Origin: Saccopteryx bilineata
Taxonomy: Eukaryota > Chordata > Mammalia > Chiroptera > Emballonuridae
Reading direction: 5' to 3'
Assembly: GCF_036850765.1 (NCBI RefSeq)
Contig: NC_089493.1
Location: forward strand, 264,232,534 to 264,296,533
Length of the DNA stretch: 64,000 nucleotides
Made by a program: the position numbers and the translations under genes. The notes under the pieces are model-generated. The model searched no databases and was not told the origin of the DNA. It was given only the letters and a program-made list of their open reading frames with translations. The first letter of the stretch is position 1, and each line of letters opens with the position of its first letter. Of this stretch, positions 1 through 11,240 are shown piece by piece.

Positions 1-1657
1 TACTGGCTGGCTGACTGGCTGAGCTGAAGAGGACACTTCATAGGGCCTGACCACTCAGTCACTTTTAACACCTGCTTCTTTCCTGGCATCTTCGATAAAC
101 TCTGGGCCCAGGCCTGGTGGGGAGGACGAGCTGTTCCATTTGGCATCTGCTCTTGCTCTCAGCTTCAACAGACAGCACGGCCTTGCTGATGAGATTCTGG
201 GCCCTTTGATACTTCATCCCAGCCTGGAGTGGTTCCAGCTGTTGGAATGGGTTTTGTTGTCAGACAGGCATCTTTCGGCACCTCCCGTCATGCTGTGTGG
301 GGCTGTAAATATCCACAGATGTCACCTGCCTTTTCTTTTTTTGGAAAGAGCTTTCATGGGGGCTGGCCCATGTCGCAGGCGCATAGCTCAGCTGCTGCGC
401 TGTCTGCACATCCAGGGGCTCTCAGCACTCCCCATGGCAGCTTCTTCCCTTGCAGGCCTTTACAGGGAGTGACAGGGGCCAGAGTAATGCCATGGGAGAT
501 GATTGCTAAGCTCACGAATTTTCCGAGACTCTCTAGGTCTGTACTAGGCCACTCAGGGGTACCCTGGGCGTTTCTCTGTTGGCCAGAGAGACCCTGAATT
601 TCCAGGGCAAGAGGCTCCAGGTATAAAGCAGGGTTCTCCAGCCACTCATTCTAATGTGCTGAACACAGAGAGGAAATGAGTGTAAGAAAGGGCGGGGCAG
701 AGCCCGGGGAAGTCAGTTGCTCTTGCTCTAGTCAATCACCTCTTTGAGAGTTAAGTGGGAGCTAGCCTGGAGACAGGGAGCTGGACCATAAGAACCTGCA
801 ATGCTGCCAGTGCTACGAGGGTAAGACGGGTATGGGGGGCTGTGGATGGGAGAGAAGGAAGACCAAGCAAAGGGCAGCAGCTGTGCATTCCACCTGTCCA
901 AGTGGCTGGGTCAAGGCAGCTTTTAGGGGTCCCCAATTAGTTTCTGAGGCTCTAGGGATAACATGTCTGTTCTCCAAGTGGCATGTTAGATGCCAGGAGG
1001 CTTCTCTCCAGAACACTGAGGAGGGGAGTAGAAGACTAGAACATGACCTGCATGTTGGGTGGAAAAGTCAGGGGTTACAGTAGGAAAATAGGAGAAAACA
1101 GAAAGAGGTAGTTGTACTATTCAGCAGATCAGGGAGTTGGTTTCTTCTTCTTACTTCTCCTTCCCATTATGATCCTCTCTGGGGTCAAGGCCACACCCTG
1201 GGACTCAAGGTCACACCCTTTGGTTTTGGGTAGCTAAAATGCTCAACCTAGATCGCTACTGCAGGGAAGCATTTCCAGAACCTCTGGCTGAGTCTAGGGT
1301 CCTAAGCAGTGAGCACAATTCACCCACACTGTGGCCAAGAAAAGGGAGGGGTCTTGACCAATGTCATCAGCCATAAGCTCATTTGTTTATGTGGTCCCAG
1401 TGTGGGCAGGTCCATTGGCAGGCTGCAGCCCTACCCTTGGGGAGGATGGGGTTGATTGTTTGGGGCTTGCCTGCGCTTAGCAGAACCCTTGGTCTATTAT
1501 GGTAGATGGCAGTGGGCCCCACTCAGAAAGCACTTATAACATGACAATTCTATCTTCCAGGTGTTTTTGTTTTTCCAAGGGCCCAAAAAGCAGCATCACC
1601 AACAATTCCCTATACTGCTTACCTGGGACCTCCCTGCCTGTCTCTAGCCTGCTGTGA

Positions 1658-1692
<35 letters not shown>

Positions 1693-2652
1693 GGGAAGCA
1701 GGTGGGAAAGAGCAGCAGCCGGCAGAGCTGGACTCATCATGAGAGTCCCACAGCTGAGATGTACCGAGGAATGACAACATAGGTGTCTGCAGGAAGAGTC
1801 TGAGCAAAGCAAACCCAGAGTCTCATGCCCGAGCTGAGGAGGGCTTTGCCGAGAGGGTTCCCACAGTGACCCACAATCTGAAGGAGTAATGTGTCTGGGA
1901 ACCACCCTCTGTTTTCCCAGAAAAGGGGTCCATGCCTCTCAGAGAGCAAGGGCAAGCCACAATTAACAAGTGGAAGCGGGCTCATTTCACCAGTTTTTCT
2001 CTGTTAAAGCCTACTGCTATCCTGACTCTAAGCTCGGGACTTTTTTAGAAAAGGGGGGTAGGTGGATGGAGGTCCAGCCTTCCCAAAAGCTGGACAGACA
2101 TTTTCTTACAGTTAATCTCAGTGTTGGGCAAGAAGACCTTGCTGTTAGGACGTGGAGTGAGAACTCCCAGTGGAAAGCAGGGCCTGGGCCTTCGGGGTGA
2201 GGAGAGGGGTGGGTAGAGCTGACATCTCCTAGAACTGCAGAACCCAATGCCTTTTGCAGACCACCACGTGCCGGAGCTGGGCGACTCTGGGTTCCTGGTG
2301 CCTGACCATGATCCTCACCAGCGGCACTGGAGCTGGGGGATGTCAGCCTGGAGCAGGCAGGCGATCCGTGCAATGCCTCACGGCGAGAGGTGGTGGGGTA
2401 CTGGAACCCTGCACCCGGTTCACTCTCCCCACCTTTGAAGGCTTTGTTTATGGGCCCTGAAGAAGCATGATGCAGCCCCACTGGCTCTGTTTCGTGAGGA
2501 GTGGAGGATCCATCCTCCCTTTAGGAAGAATGGAGAACCAGTCTCTGGGCTGCCTGAGTGCCCCGTGGGGAAGCTTGATCCAATTTATTTTTATGAGATG
2601 ACAGCACAGTTTGTATTCACATGTCCTCAGTGACAGGCTCTCTTCCAATCCA
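1..2652. other. Unique GC-rich non-coding stretch
   Basis: All frames are closed by frequent stops, and the longest frames have no domain, codon bias or splice context I recognise. Apart from the GT microsatellite at 1661-1690, I see no recognisable young repeat. It is read as intergenic or intronic DNA. Confidence 0.6.
1661..1690. repeat. (GT)15 microsatellite
   Basis: An uninterrupted GT dinucleotide run of 30 bases. On the reverse strand it reads as a His/Thr run in a spurious frame. Length polymorphism is likely. Confidence 0.95.
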
Positions 2653-3012
2653 CTTGTCTTACTGTGGGCTGTTATAACAGAATAACACAGGCTGACTGAC
2701 CTTAAAAAAACAGACATTTACTTTTCACAATTCTGCAAGCTGCCAAGTCAAAGATCAAGACCTGGGCAGATTCAGTTATTGGTGAGAGCTCTCTTCCTGG
2801 CTACCTTCTCATTGTGTCCTCACATGGTGGGGGTAGGGTGGGAGAGAGATGTCTCTGGTGTCTCTTCTGAAAAGGACACGAATTCCATCATGGAGTCCCA
2901 CCCTCATGACCTCATCTAAACTTCTTCACCTCCCAAGGACTGTCTCCAAATACCATCGAGGTTTGGGCTTCAGCATGAATTTGGGGGGATGCACACAATT
3001 CAGTCCATAGCA
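2653..3012. repeat. Old mammalian interspersed repeat (family name not recalled)
   Basis: The stretch runs from a GGGCTGTTATAACAGAATAAC-like start, through TGGTGAGAGCTCTCTTCC and a region resembling TTGTGTCCTCACATGG, to an end resembling TTCAGTCCATAGCA. These are landmarks of a common dispersed eutherian repeat. Divergence is substantial, with small deletions, as expected of an ancient copy. I do not recall its family name. Confidence 0.6.
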
Positions 3013-3497
3013 CCTCTTTTCCCCTGAATCCTGAAACCTGAATACCTGGGACTTGGCGGGGGCGCTTGACTACTTGGCATCGCCTTTGCTCATGTGTAGA
3101 AGTGACCTGACCCTGATGTTCCCAGTGATGACAAGGGAACCTTGCAACCTTGCAATCTGGAGCCTCTGCCCACCCAAGGTTTACTGGGGGCCTGGCCCCT
3201 GGTTGACAGCCACTGTCTGCCACCATGAGCCCCTAGGGATTCCCCTGGTCTAAGCAATCACTCTGGTGAAAATCTGGGTGGGTTTCAGTAGCCCCCTGAG
3301 AGCCTGCCTCGCACCTTGCCCTCAGATCCACCCTTCACGTACCGTCAGGGGGGCCCCGTAGTGGGCAGAGCGGACCTGGCTGCTACCCTGTGGAAACCCC
3401 CACCACTCCCCGTCCTCCACCGCAAGGTGCCCGGACTCCTTAGGCCTCTCTGGCTTCCGCTCTGTGTCTCTTCCTCTCTCATTTCAAGCTTTGTGAA
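3013..3497. other. Unique non-coding stretch
   Basis: GC-rich sequence without a recognised repeat or exon. Nothing further can be supported. Confidence 0.5.
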
Positions 3498-3508
3498 ACT
3501 GAGCAGCT

Positions 3509-3710
3509 CTTATTTACTTATTTATTTATTTAAGCTTTTATTTATTGATTTTAGAGAGAGGAGAGAGAGAAAGGGGGGGGAGGAATGGGAAGCATCAACT
3601 CCTAGTAGTAGTCCTCATATGTACCCTGACCGGACAAATCCAGGGTTTTGAATCGATGATCTCAGCACTCCAGGTCAACGCTCCATCCACTGCTCCACCA
3701 TAGGTCAGGC
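3509..3710 (-). mobile_element. tRNA-derived bat SINE, reverse strand
   Basis: Read on the minus strand, it begins with a GCCTGACC-type tRNA head (a degenerate GGAGCAGTGGATGGAGCG at the right) and ends in a purine/A-rich tail seen here as the TTTA/TTTATT-rich left side. An 11-bp direct repeat, ACTGAGCAGCT, flanks it at 3498-3508 and 3711-3721. This fits target-primed insertion by L1 machinery. The body is degenerate and somewhat short. Confidence 0.85.
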
Positions 3711-3721
3711 ACTGAGCAGCT

Positions 3722-4440
3722 TTTTTTTTTCTTTTCTTTTCTTCTTTTTATTGGACTTCTTGAGCAGCTTTTAATAGTCTAGAATCATCAGAGTGCAATC
3801 CCACATCTGTGCCTTCACGCTGGCTTTCCCAGGTCGCCAGTGCTCTTCCCCATGTTGCCTTCCTGAGGAACTTCTCTGTCGTCCTTAAGCCCGGGTGGCT
3901 GCCCCTTCCTCCTGTTACCTTCCCATCCCATCACCATCAAGAGAGGTGTGGCCATCGTCTGTGCTCCCTCTGCAGCCTGAGCACACACTCACAGCAGGTA
4001 GCACATTGGATGATGAATTATAGAACTTGTTAGACACCTTTCCCACCAACTAACTCGTGAGCTTCCAGATGCCAGAGCATGAGCCCGACTCTCCTCTGTC
4101 CCTGTGCTCGGCAGAGGGCCCAGCACGTAGGAGGTGCTCAGTGAATGAATCACAAAAGTTTGGCTTCTGAGGTTCTGTGCAGGGAAGAAGCTCCTGCTCA
4201 GAGGACGCAGCCTGGGCTCCAAGGATTCTGTTTCAACACAGCTGTGCAGGCATCTATCTGAATTTGAGCCAGGCCTTTGTTGTGTGCTTATCTGTAAAAT
4301 GGGAGCAGATGAGACTCAGCCCGGTCTAAGGTGCCTCTGTCCTTGTCCCTCTCCAAGAGGTAGGATTCTGGGCCAGGACGTTCTGGAGTGAACAGCAACA
4401 CTAAACCTAGACCTCTTCTTTCCCCCAACTTAAAAAAAAA
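3722..4440. other. Unique stretch with L2- and MIR-like relics
   Basis: Around 4040-4155 the sequence resembles the 3' end of L2 (a region like GGCCCAGCACGTAGGAGGTGC followed by GAATGAATC). Around 4245-4320 a fragment reads like MIR (TTATCTGTAAAATGGGAGCA). The rest shows no recognisable element or exon. Confidence 0.45.
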
Positions 4441-4465
4441 ATTATGGTTAAAAAAAAAATACCTG

Positions 4466-4626
4466 TGCCTGGACTATGGTGGCGCAGTGGATAAAGAATC
4501 GACCTGAAACATTGAGGTCACCAGTTTGAGACCTGCGCTAGCTTGGTCAAGACACACATGGGAGCTGATGCTTCCTGCTCCGCCCCCTTCTCCCTCTCTC
4601 CGTCTCTAAAAATGAATGAATAAAAT
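4466..4626 (+). mobile_element. tRNA-derived SINE (short GGTGGCGCAGTGGATAAAG type)
   Basis: The head reads GCCTGGACTATGGTGGCGCA, with an A-box-like GGCGCAGTGGATAAAG, followed by GGTCACCAGTTTGAG at the B-box place and a CT-rich 3' part ending in AAAATGAATGAATAAAAT. The B box has drifted from GGTTCGA. Its A-rich tail was the target of a second SINE insertion. Confidence 0.85.
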
Positions 4627-4974
4627 ATATTTTTTTGTTTTGTTTTGTTTTTGCTTTTTTACAGGGACAGAGAGAGAATCAGAGAGATAGAGACAGACAG
4701 ACAGGAACGGAGAGAGATGAGAAGCATCAATCATCAGTTTTTCGTTGTGACACCTTAGTTGTTCATTGATTGCTTTCTCATATGTGACTTGACCACGGGC
4801 CTTCAGCAGACCGAGTAACCCCTTGATTGAGCCAGCGACCTTGGGTCCAAGCTGGTGAGCTTTTTGCTCAAACCAGATGAGCCCGTGTTCAAGCTGGTGA
4901 CCTCGGGGTCTCAAACCTGGGTCTTCCGCATCCCAGTCTGACGTTCTATCCATTGCACCACCACCTGGTCAGGC
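4627..4974 (-). mobile_element. tRNA-derived bat SINE inserted in the tail of the preceding SINE
   Basis: A near full-length reverse-strand copy: T-rich tail at left, GAGAAGCATCAATCATC, then the tRNA-head complement ending CACCTGGTCAGGC at 4974. AATAAAAT occurs at 4619-4626, inside the previous SINE tail, and again at 4975-4982, giving a duplication of at least 8 bp. The two adjoining SINEs are therefore successive insertions in opposite orientation. Confidence 0.88.
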
Positions 4975-4982
4975 AATAAAAT

Positions 4983-5290
4983 CTTAAAAAAAAAAACTGA
5001 AAAATTCACCATCTTATTAAGTGTATATAGTTCAGTAGTGTTAAGTATCTACACTCTGTTGTGCAACCTTTTTCTATCTTGAAAACTAAAACTTTATACC
5101 CAATAAACAACATCTCCCCTTTCCCATTCCTACCATTTTACATTCTGTTTCTATGCCTCTGACTTCTTTAGGCACCTGCTGTAAGGGGGGGTCATACACT
5201 TTTTTTGTCTCCCTGTGACTGGCTTCTTTCACTTAGCACTCAAGATTATCTATGTTTTACCATGTGAGATAATTTTTGTCCTTTCTAAAA
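4983..5290 (-). mobile_element. Old L1 3' region, reverse strand (left part)
   Basis: The text resembles the antisense 3' end of an old mammalian L1: AATTCACCATCTTATTAAG, then GACTGGCTTCTTTCACTTAG. The same element resumes at about 8387 with CAATATTCCATTGTGTG, so a younger L1 split it. Confidence 0.8.
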
Positions 5291-5554
5291 CTAAATATAA
5301 TCCTAAACAAAATACTAGCAAATTGAATACAACAACACATTAAGAAAATAATACATCATGATCCAGTAGGATTCATTCCAGGAGCAGAAGGATGGTTCAA
5401 CATACGTAAACTGATTAATGTAATACACCGTATCAACAAAACAAAACAAAACAAAAATCATGTGATCCTATCTAGATGCAGAGAAGGCATTCAATAAGAT
5501 ACAACATCCCTTTATGTTTAAAATACTCAATAAAATGGGTATAGAAGGAAAATA

Positions 5555-5752
5555 CCGTATTTTTCACTCTATAAGATGCACTTTTCCCCCTTCAAAATCG
5601 GAGGGGAAAATGCCCGTGCATTTTATGGAGTGAGAAACACGATATTTTATTAAATATTTTAACACACCATTTGGTTCAGAATATTTTTTTTCCTCCCTAA
5701 AATCTCAGATGTGTCTTACGGTCAGGTGTGTCTTATGGAGCGAAATATACAG
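5555..5752. mobile_element. 198-bp TA-flanked MITE (Tc1/mariner-like) inside the L1
   Basis: The terminal inverted repeats are CCGTATTTTTC..TATAAGA at left and, as reverse complement of the right end, CTGTATATTTCGCTCCATAAGA. A TA sits directly outside each end (5553-5554 and 5753-5754). Removing the element and one TA restores continuous L1 ORF2 sequence (GGAAAATA joined to CATCAACATAA). This shows a clean insertion with TA duplication. There is no coding capacity. Confidence 0.9.
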
Positions 5753-6345
5753 TACATCAACATAATAAAGGCCATATATGACTGACCCTCAGCTAATATC
5801 ATACTAAATGGTGAAAACTGAAAACTTTTTCTCTAAAATCAAGGACAAGACAAGGCTGCCCACTCTCTCCATTCCTATTCAACATAGTGCTGGAAGTTTT
5901 AGTCAGAGCAATCAGACAAGAGAAAGAAATGAAAGGTATTCATATTGGAAAAGAAGAAGTAAAGGTTTCACTTTTTGCAGATGACATGACCTTATATATA
6001 TATAAAACCCCAAAGACTCCACAGAAACACTATTAGAAGCAATAAACCAATACAGTAAGGTCTCAGGATACAAAATCAATATATAGAAGTTTATTGCTTT
6101 CATATACGCCAAGAATGAAACGTCAAAAAATGAACAAAAACAATAAAATACCTAGGAATAAACTTAACACAGAATGTAAAGGATCTATACACTGAAAACT
6201 ACAAAGCATTATTAAAAGAAAAAGACACTATGAAATGGAAAAATATTCCATGTTTATGGATAGGAAGGATCAACATAGTTAAAATGGCCATATTACCCAA
6301 AGCAATATACATATTTAATGCAATTCCCATCAAAATCCCAATGTC

Positions 6346-6751
6346 GCCCTGGCCGGTTGGCTCAGCGGTAGAGCGTCGGCCTAGCGTGCGGAGGACCCGG
6401 GTTCGATTCCCGGCCAGGGCACACAGGAGAAGCACCCATTTGCTTCTCCACCCCTCCGCCGGGCTTTCCTCTCTGTCTCTCTCTTCCCCTCCCGCAGCCA
6501 AGGCTCCATTGGAGCAGAGATGGCCCGGGCGCTGGGGATGGCTCTGTGGCCTCTGCCTCAGGCGCTAGAGTGGCTCTGGTCGCAATATGGCGACGCCCAG
6601 GATGGGCAGAGCATCGCCCCCTGGTGGGCAGAGCGTCGCCCCTGGTGGGCGTGCCGGGTGGATCCCGGTCGGGCGCATGCGGGAGTCTGTCTGACTGTCT
6701 CTCCCCGTTTCCAGCTTCAGAAAAATGAAAAAATGAAAAGAAAAAAAAAAA
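6346..6751 (+). mobile_element. Full-length bat tRNA-SINE (VES-like), 406 bp, inside the L1
   Basis: The head is an almost perfect tRNA-like module of about 75 bases with A box TGGCTCAGCGGTAGAGCG and B box GGGTTCGATTCCC, the internal RNA polymerase III promoter. A GC-rich body follows (AGAAGCACCCATTTGCTTCT, then GATGGCCCGGGCGCTGGGG), then an A-rich tail. The 14-bp direct repeat AAAATCCCAATGTC flanks it at 6332-6345 and 6752-6765. The left cleavage context TC/AAAA fits L1 endonuclease. It is young: long, intact and with exact flanks. Confidence 0.95.
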
Positions 6752-7944
6752 AAAATCCCAATGTCATTTTTTTAAAGAAATGGGACAAAAAATCACCAGG
6801 TTTGTATGGAACCATAAAAAACCCCAAATAGCCAAAGCAATCCTAAGGAGAAAAAAAAATGAAGCTGATGGTATTACAATACCTGACTTCAAATTATACT
6901 ATAGAGCCACAATAATCAAAACAGCATGGTATTGGCAGAAAAATAGACACACAGAACAATATAACAGAATTGAGAGCCCAGAAATAAAACCACATATATC
7001 TGGACAAATCATCTTCAATAAATGAGCCCAAAACACATAATGGAGAAAAGAAGACCTCTTCAAAAAATGGTGCTGGGAAAATTGGAAAGCCACATGCAAA
7101 AGGTGAAACTTGACTACAGTTTATCCCCCTGCACAAAAATTAATTTAAAATGGATCAAAGACCTAAATATAAGATCTGAAACAATAAATTACATAGAAGA
7201 AAACATAGGTACTAAACTCATGGGCCTTGGCTGTAGAGAACAATTTATGAATTTGACCCCAAAGGCAAGAGAAGTAAAGGCAAAAATAAATGAATGGGAC
7301 TATATTAAACTAAAAGGCTTCTGCACAGCAAAAGAAATTGACAACAAAAAAATAGGCAGCCAAGTAAATGGGAGATGATATTTGCAAACAACAGCTCCAA
7401 TAAGAGATTAATATCCAAAATCTATAAAGAACTCACAAAACTTAGCAACAAACAAATAAACAATCCAATTAAAAAATGGGGATAGGACCTGAACAGACAC
7501 TTCTCCCAAGGAGACATACAAATGGCCAACAGATATATGAAAAGATGCTCATCTTCACTAGCTATTTGAGAAATGCAAATCAAAACTACAATGAGATACC
7601 ATCTCACACCTGTTAAATTGGCTATTATCAACAAGACAGGTAATAACAAGTGTTGGAGAGGCTGTGGAGAAAAAGGAACCCCATTGCTGGTGGGAAGGTA
7701 AATTAGTGCAACCATTATGGAAGACACTATGGTGGTTCTTCAAAAAAAAAAAAAAAAAAAGAATAGAACTACCATATGATCCAGCAATCCCTCTACTGGG
7801 TATATACCCCCAAAACTCGAAAACATTGGTATGTAAAGACACATGCAGCTCCATGTTCATCACAGCATTGTTCACAGTGGCCAAGACATAGAAACATCCA
7901 AAGTGCCCCTCGACAGAGGATTGGATAAAGAAGATGTGGTGTGT

Positions 7945-7946
<2 letters not shown>

Positions 7947-7989
<43 letters not shown>
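7947..7989. repeat. (CA)n microsatellite in the L1
   Basis: A run of CA dinucleotides of about 43 bases near the 3' end of the L1 ORF2 remnant. It expands the frame with His/Thr codons and has no coding meaning. Confidence 0.95.
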
Positions 7990-7991
<2 letters not shown>

Positions 7992-8386
7992 GGAATACTA
8001 CTCAGCCGTAAGAAATGATGGCATAGTATCATTTACAATAACGTAGATGGACCTTGAGAACATTATAATGAGTGAAATAAGTAAATCAGAAAAAGTTAAA
8101 AATGGTTTAATTTCACACATAGGTGGGATACAAAACTGAGACTCATGGACATAGATAAAAGTGCAGTGGTTACCAGTGGGAGGGGGATGAAGGGGAGGGG
8201 GAGAGGGAAGGAGGTTGGGGAAAGGGTGTAAAGAGGGACAGATCTAAAGAGACGAAAAATGATTTGACTTTGAATTTTGGGTATACAGCATAATCGACTG
8301 TTCAAATGACATGGAGATGTTTACCTGAAATCTGTGTACTCTTGTTGATCAATGTCACCCTGTCAAACTTAATTTTCTAAAAAAAT

Positions 8387-9780
8387 AGACTTGACAATAT
8401 TCCATTGTGTGTATATACCACATTTTGTTTATCTATCTGTCTATGGACATTTGAGTTGCTTCCATCTCTTGGCTATTGTGAATAGTGCTATTACACAAAT
8501 GGGTGTGCAAATATTTCTTCAAGATCCTGCTTTTAGCCTTGGTTGGGTGGTTCAATGCATAGAATATTGTGTTGAGGTCAAGGGTTCAATCCCCATTGGG
8601 ACACATGCAAGAAGCAACCAATGAGTGCGCAACTAAATGAAACAATAAAGTGGAACAATAAGTTGATGCTTCTTTCTCTCTCTTCCTTCCCCCCTCTATC
8701 CTTTCCTTTCTCTCACTTTTTCTCTCTCAAATCAATGGGAAAAAAAGTAAAAAAAAAACAGATTCATCTTTTTATTATTTTGAATATATACTTAGAAGTG
8801 AGATTGCTAGATCATATGGTAATTCTATTTTAATTTTTGGGGGTACTGCTGTACTGTTTTCCACTGTATCTGCACAATTTACATTCCCATCAACAGTGCA
8901 CAACTTCTCTCCACATCTTCACCAACACTGGCTATTTTCTTCTTTCCTTTTCTTTTTAATAGTAGCCATCCTAATGGATGTGAAGTGGAATCTTGTTTTA
9001 TTTGAATTTCTGTAAATGATTAGTGATATTGAGCATCTTTCTATATGCTTGTTGGCTGTGTGTATATTATTTTTAAAGAAATGTCTATTCATGTCCTTTG
9101 TCTATTCTTGATTCAGGTTGTTTATTTTTTGTGGTTGAGTTATAGGAGTTTTTTTTTTACATATTCTGGATATTAAGTCCTTATCAGATATAAAATTTGT
9201 GAATATTTCCCCCTATTTCCTTGGTTGCTTTTTCACTCTGCTGATTGTGCCCTTTGATTCCCGGAAGCTTTCAAGCTTGATGTAGTCCCATCTGTCTATT
9301 TTTACTTTTGTTGCTTGTGCTTTTGGCGTCATGTCCAAGAAGTCACTGCCACACTCCATGTCATGAAGTTTTTCCTGTGTTTTCTTCTGGGAGTTTTATG
9401 GTTTTGGTCTTAGGTTTAGGTCTTTAATCCATTTTGAGTTGCCTTTTGTGTACAATGTTAGGTAAGGGTCCCACTTCATTCTTTTGCATACGAATATCCA
9501 GTTTTCACAACATCATTTGTTAAAAAAAAATTACCCTTACCTTTTAAATGAAAAATTTAAAACATACAGAGACGTTAAAAGAGCTTTATAGTGAACTCTC
9601 CACCCTACAGCCATTAGCTAGATTTCACCATTTATCATTTTACTATCTTTGTTTTGTGAGCTAATCTATCCATCTCTCCATTCCTTTCTCCATCTTATTT
9701 TTGGTACATTTCAAAGTAAGCTTCAGACAGTGGCCCACCTCTTGCCTAGGAGTCTAGCACACATTTGTTTTCAGCAGGTA
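8387..9780 (-). mobile_element. Old L1, reverse strand (right part), ORF2 3' region
   Basis: Continues the element seen at 4983-5290: CACATTTTGTTTATC, ACATTCCCATCAACAGTGC, TAGCCATCCTAATGGATGTG, and TATCCAGTTTTCACAAC near 9500 are antisense L1 ORF2 landmarks. A SINE interrupts it at about 8535-8759. From about 9530 to 9780 the text resembles another antisense L1 fragment (TTTATCATTTTACTATCTTTG), possibly a separate insertion. Confidence 0.78.
8535..8759 (+). mobile_element. Diverged tRNA-derived SINE within old L1
   Basis: A tRNA-like head (GCCTTGGTTGGGTGGTTCAA, then GGTTCAATCCCC as B box) is followed by GACACATGCAAGAAGCAACC, CAATAAGTTGATGCTTC, CT-rich sequence and an A-rich tail. The flanks look like a diverged duplication (AGATCCTGCTTTT and AGATTCATCTTTT). 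It is older than the SINE at 6346. Confidence 0.8.
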
Positions 9781-11240
9781 TTTATCGTCAGGGGCCCTGG
9801 GCTTTCATGGACATGCCATGTGGCGTCAAGACCACCCTGTGAGGAAGACATAGGACAGTCTTTTCATCCGAGTCCTCTCTGTCCATCCAGTGCTCAAACA
9901 ATGGGTGTGAGACGAATGAAGATAAAGCAACCCAGCTGGGAGGGCCGTGACAGCTGCAACATGAGCCCCACTCACTCACTGAGCCCTAAACCCCGCAATC
10001 TCCACTCCACCATACTACCTCTCTGCTTCTCTTACAAATAATTTCCCACATGCAGCCCATCTGAATGGGAAATCCACTCTGCCATGTGGCCTCCCTGTTC
10101 CTCTGATTTGGAAATTTCCAGATCCCACCCCATCCTGCCCAAATTAAGTCTCGGAGTCAGAGCTGTTAGCTTTTCTTCCCTAGAGGGAATCGCTTACGTG
10201 GCTGGCTTGGTCTGCACCTGGGAGGATTTACACACCCCACAGCTGTCCTCACATTGCTGGGGGTTAAAGAGCTAAGGAGAGAGTGAAGGAGCTCGGCTTC
10301 CAGGGCTGTGAGGAGAGCCCTCCGCAGAGCCCTGCACTTCGGGGCTCAGGCTCCTACGTTCGCCCTCCCCCCCCCCCCCTAAGGAAAAATGGTTTGAAGA
10401 GAGGGGAGATCGTTTGCACATCCTTGAGTCAGCTATCTGGCTGTCCTTAGCGAGCATGGCCCTTGGTAACTTAGATACGGCCAACAGTACACTGACTGCA
10501 AATACGGGGGTGGGAGCAGGAAAGGGCCGCTTCACACTCCTCCCCAGTAAGGAAAGCCCCAGTGAGAGGCAGACAATCATTTTCACATGATTTCTATTTT
10601 CCAGGCAGGCACTGAGGTGTGGTGGAAGGACTGGGGTTCATTTGGGTTAAGTGTTATAGGATCAAATCCATACTTGTTTCATTGTCCAAAAAATGCAGGT
10701 AGTCCTTGACCTAACCTCACCCCTTGGGGTGGTTTGGAAGATTTTTTGAGGTATTATATAAGAAAAAAAAACTCTGTAGAGTAAAACTGGAGGCAAATGT
10801 TATTTATTGTTATCAGTAACTTCAATTCTTATTAAAGAAATAAATAGCATAGCATCTTTTCATAGTGGAATTTAACTCGATGATGCTAGTGAAGTTGTAA
10901 TGGGCAGTCGTAATCAGTTTGCAATGCCTTTGACATTTGAGACCATTTGAGCTTTACCAGACACTTATTTTCACCAAAAGAGCTGGCAGTGCCCACCTGA
11001 AGCTTGGTGGGGTTGGAGGCTTAGTGGCTGATGAGGCTGGAGAACCTCTGAGACGGAGCTAGGTGTTGGTGTGTTTAACAACCTCTGCAGGTCAGTGGTG
11101 TGAGTCCCGGTCATGGCTGTGAGAAATGCCACTCTGTGGGCCAAGCTGGCCGCTCTGGCGCCCCTGATACTAGCTCTGAAGGGAACGCCCTTAGGCATTT
11201 TGCTGTCTTAATTAAAAGAAAAAATGCCAACCTACTTTCT
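9781..11240. other. Unique non-coding stretch
   Basis: No recognisable young repeat and no convincing exon. The C run at about 10370-10379 and the A run at 10763-10771 are simple low-complexity tracts. Confidence 0.5.

Larger units (their letters stand above)
5291..8386 (+). pseudogene. 5'-truncated bat L1 retrotransposon with broken ORF2 and 3' UTR
   Basis: Forward-strand L1 holding the 3' half of ORF2 (reverse transcriptase through the C-terminal domain) and the 3' UTR. Readable ORF2 landmarks include an [16 protein letters not shown] block near 5350, an [15 protein letters not shown] reverse-transcriptase motif near 5970-6005, [10 protein letters not shown] near 7000, [10 protein letters not shown] near 7310, and IELPYDPAIPLLGIYP plus TMEYYSAV near 7770-8010. 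Frameshifts, stops and two insertions (a TA-flanked MITE and a SINE) break the frame, so no protein is made. It lies inside an older reverse-strand L1. A (CA)n run sits near the ORF2 end, and the 3' UTR ends near CTTAATTTTCTAAAAAAAT. The 5' part of ORF2, ORF1 and the promoter are absent, as usual for truncated L1 insertions. I could not fix a target-site duplication with certainty. Confidence 0.9.

Noticed and set aside
6346..6420. A functional tRNA gene
   Set aside because: The tRNA-like module is the head of a SINE with a long body, A-rich tail and target duplication. It is not a free tRNA gene with a terminator.
6230..6568. 112-codon frame crossing the L1-SINE boundary
   Set aside because: It is a chance fusion of L1 ORF2 remnant and SINE sequence.
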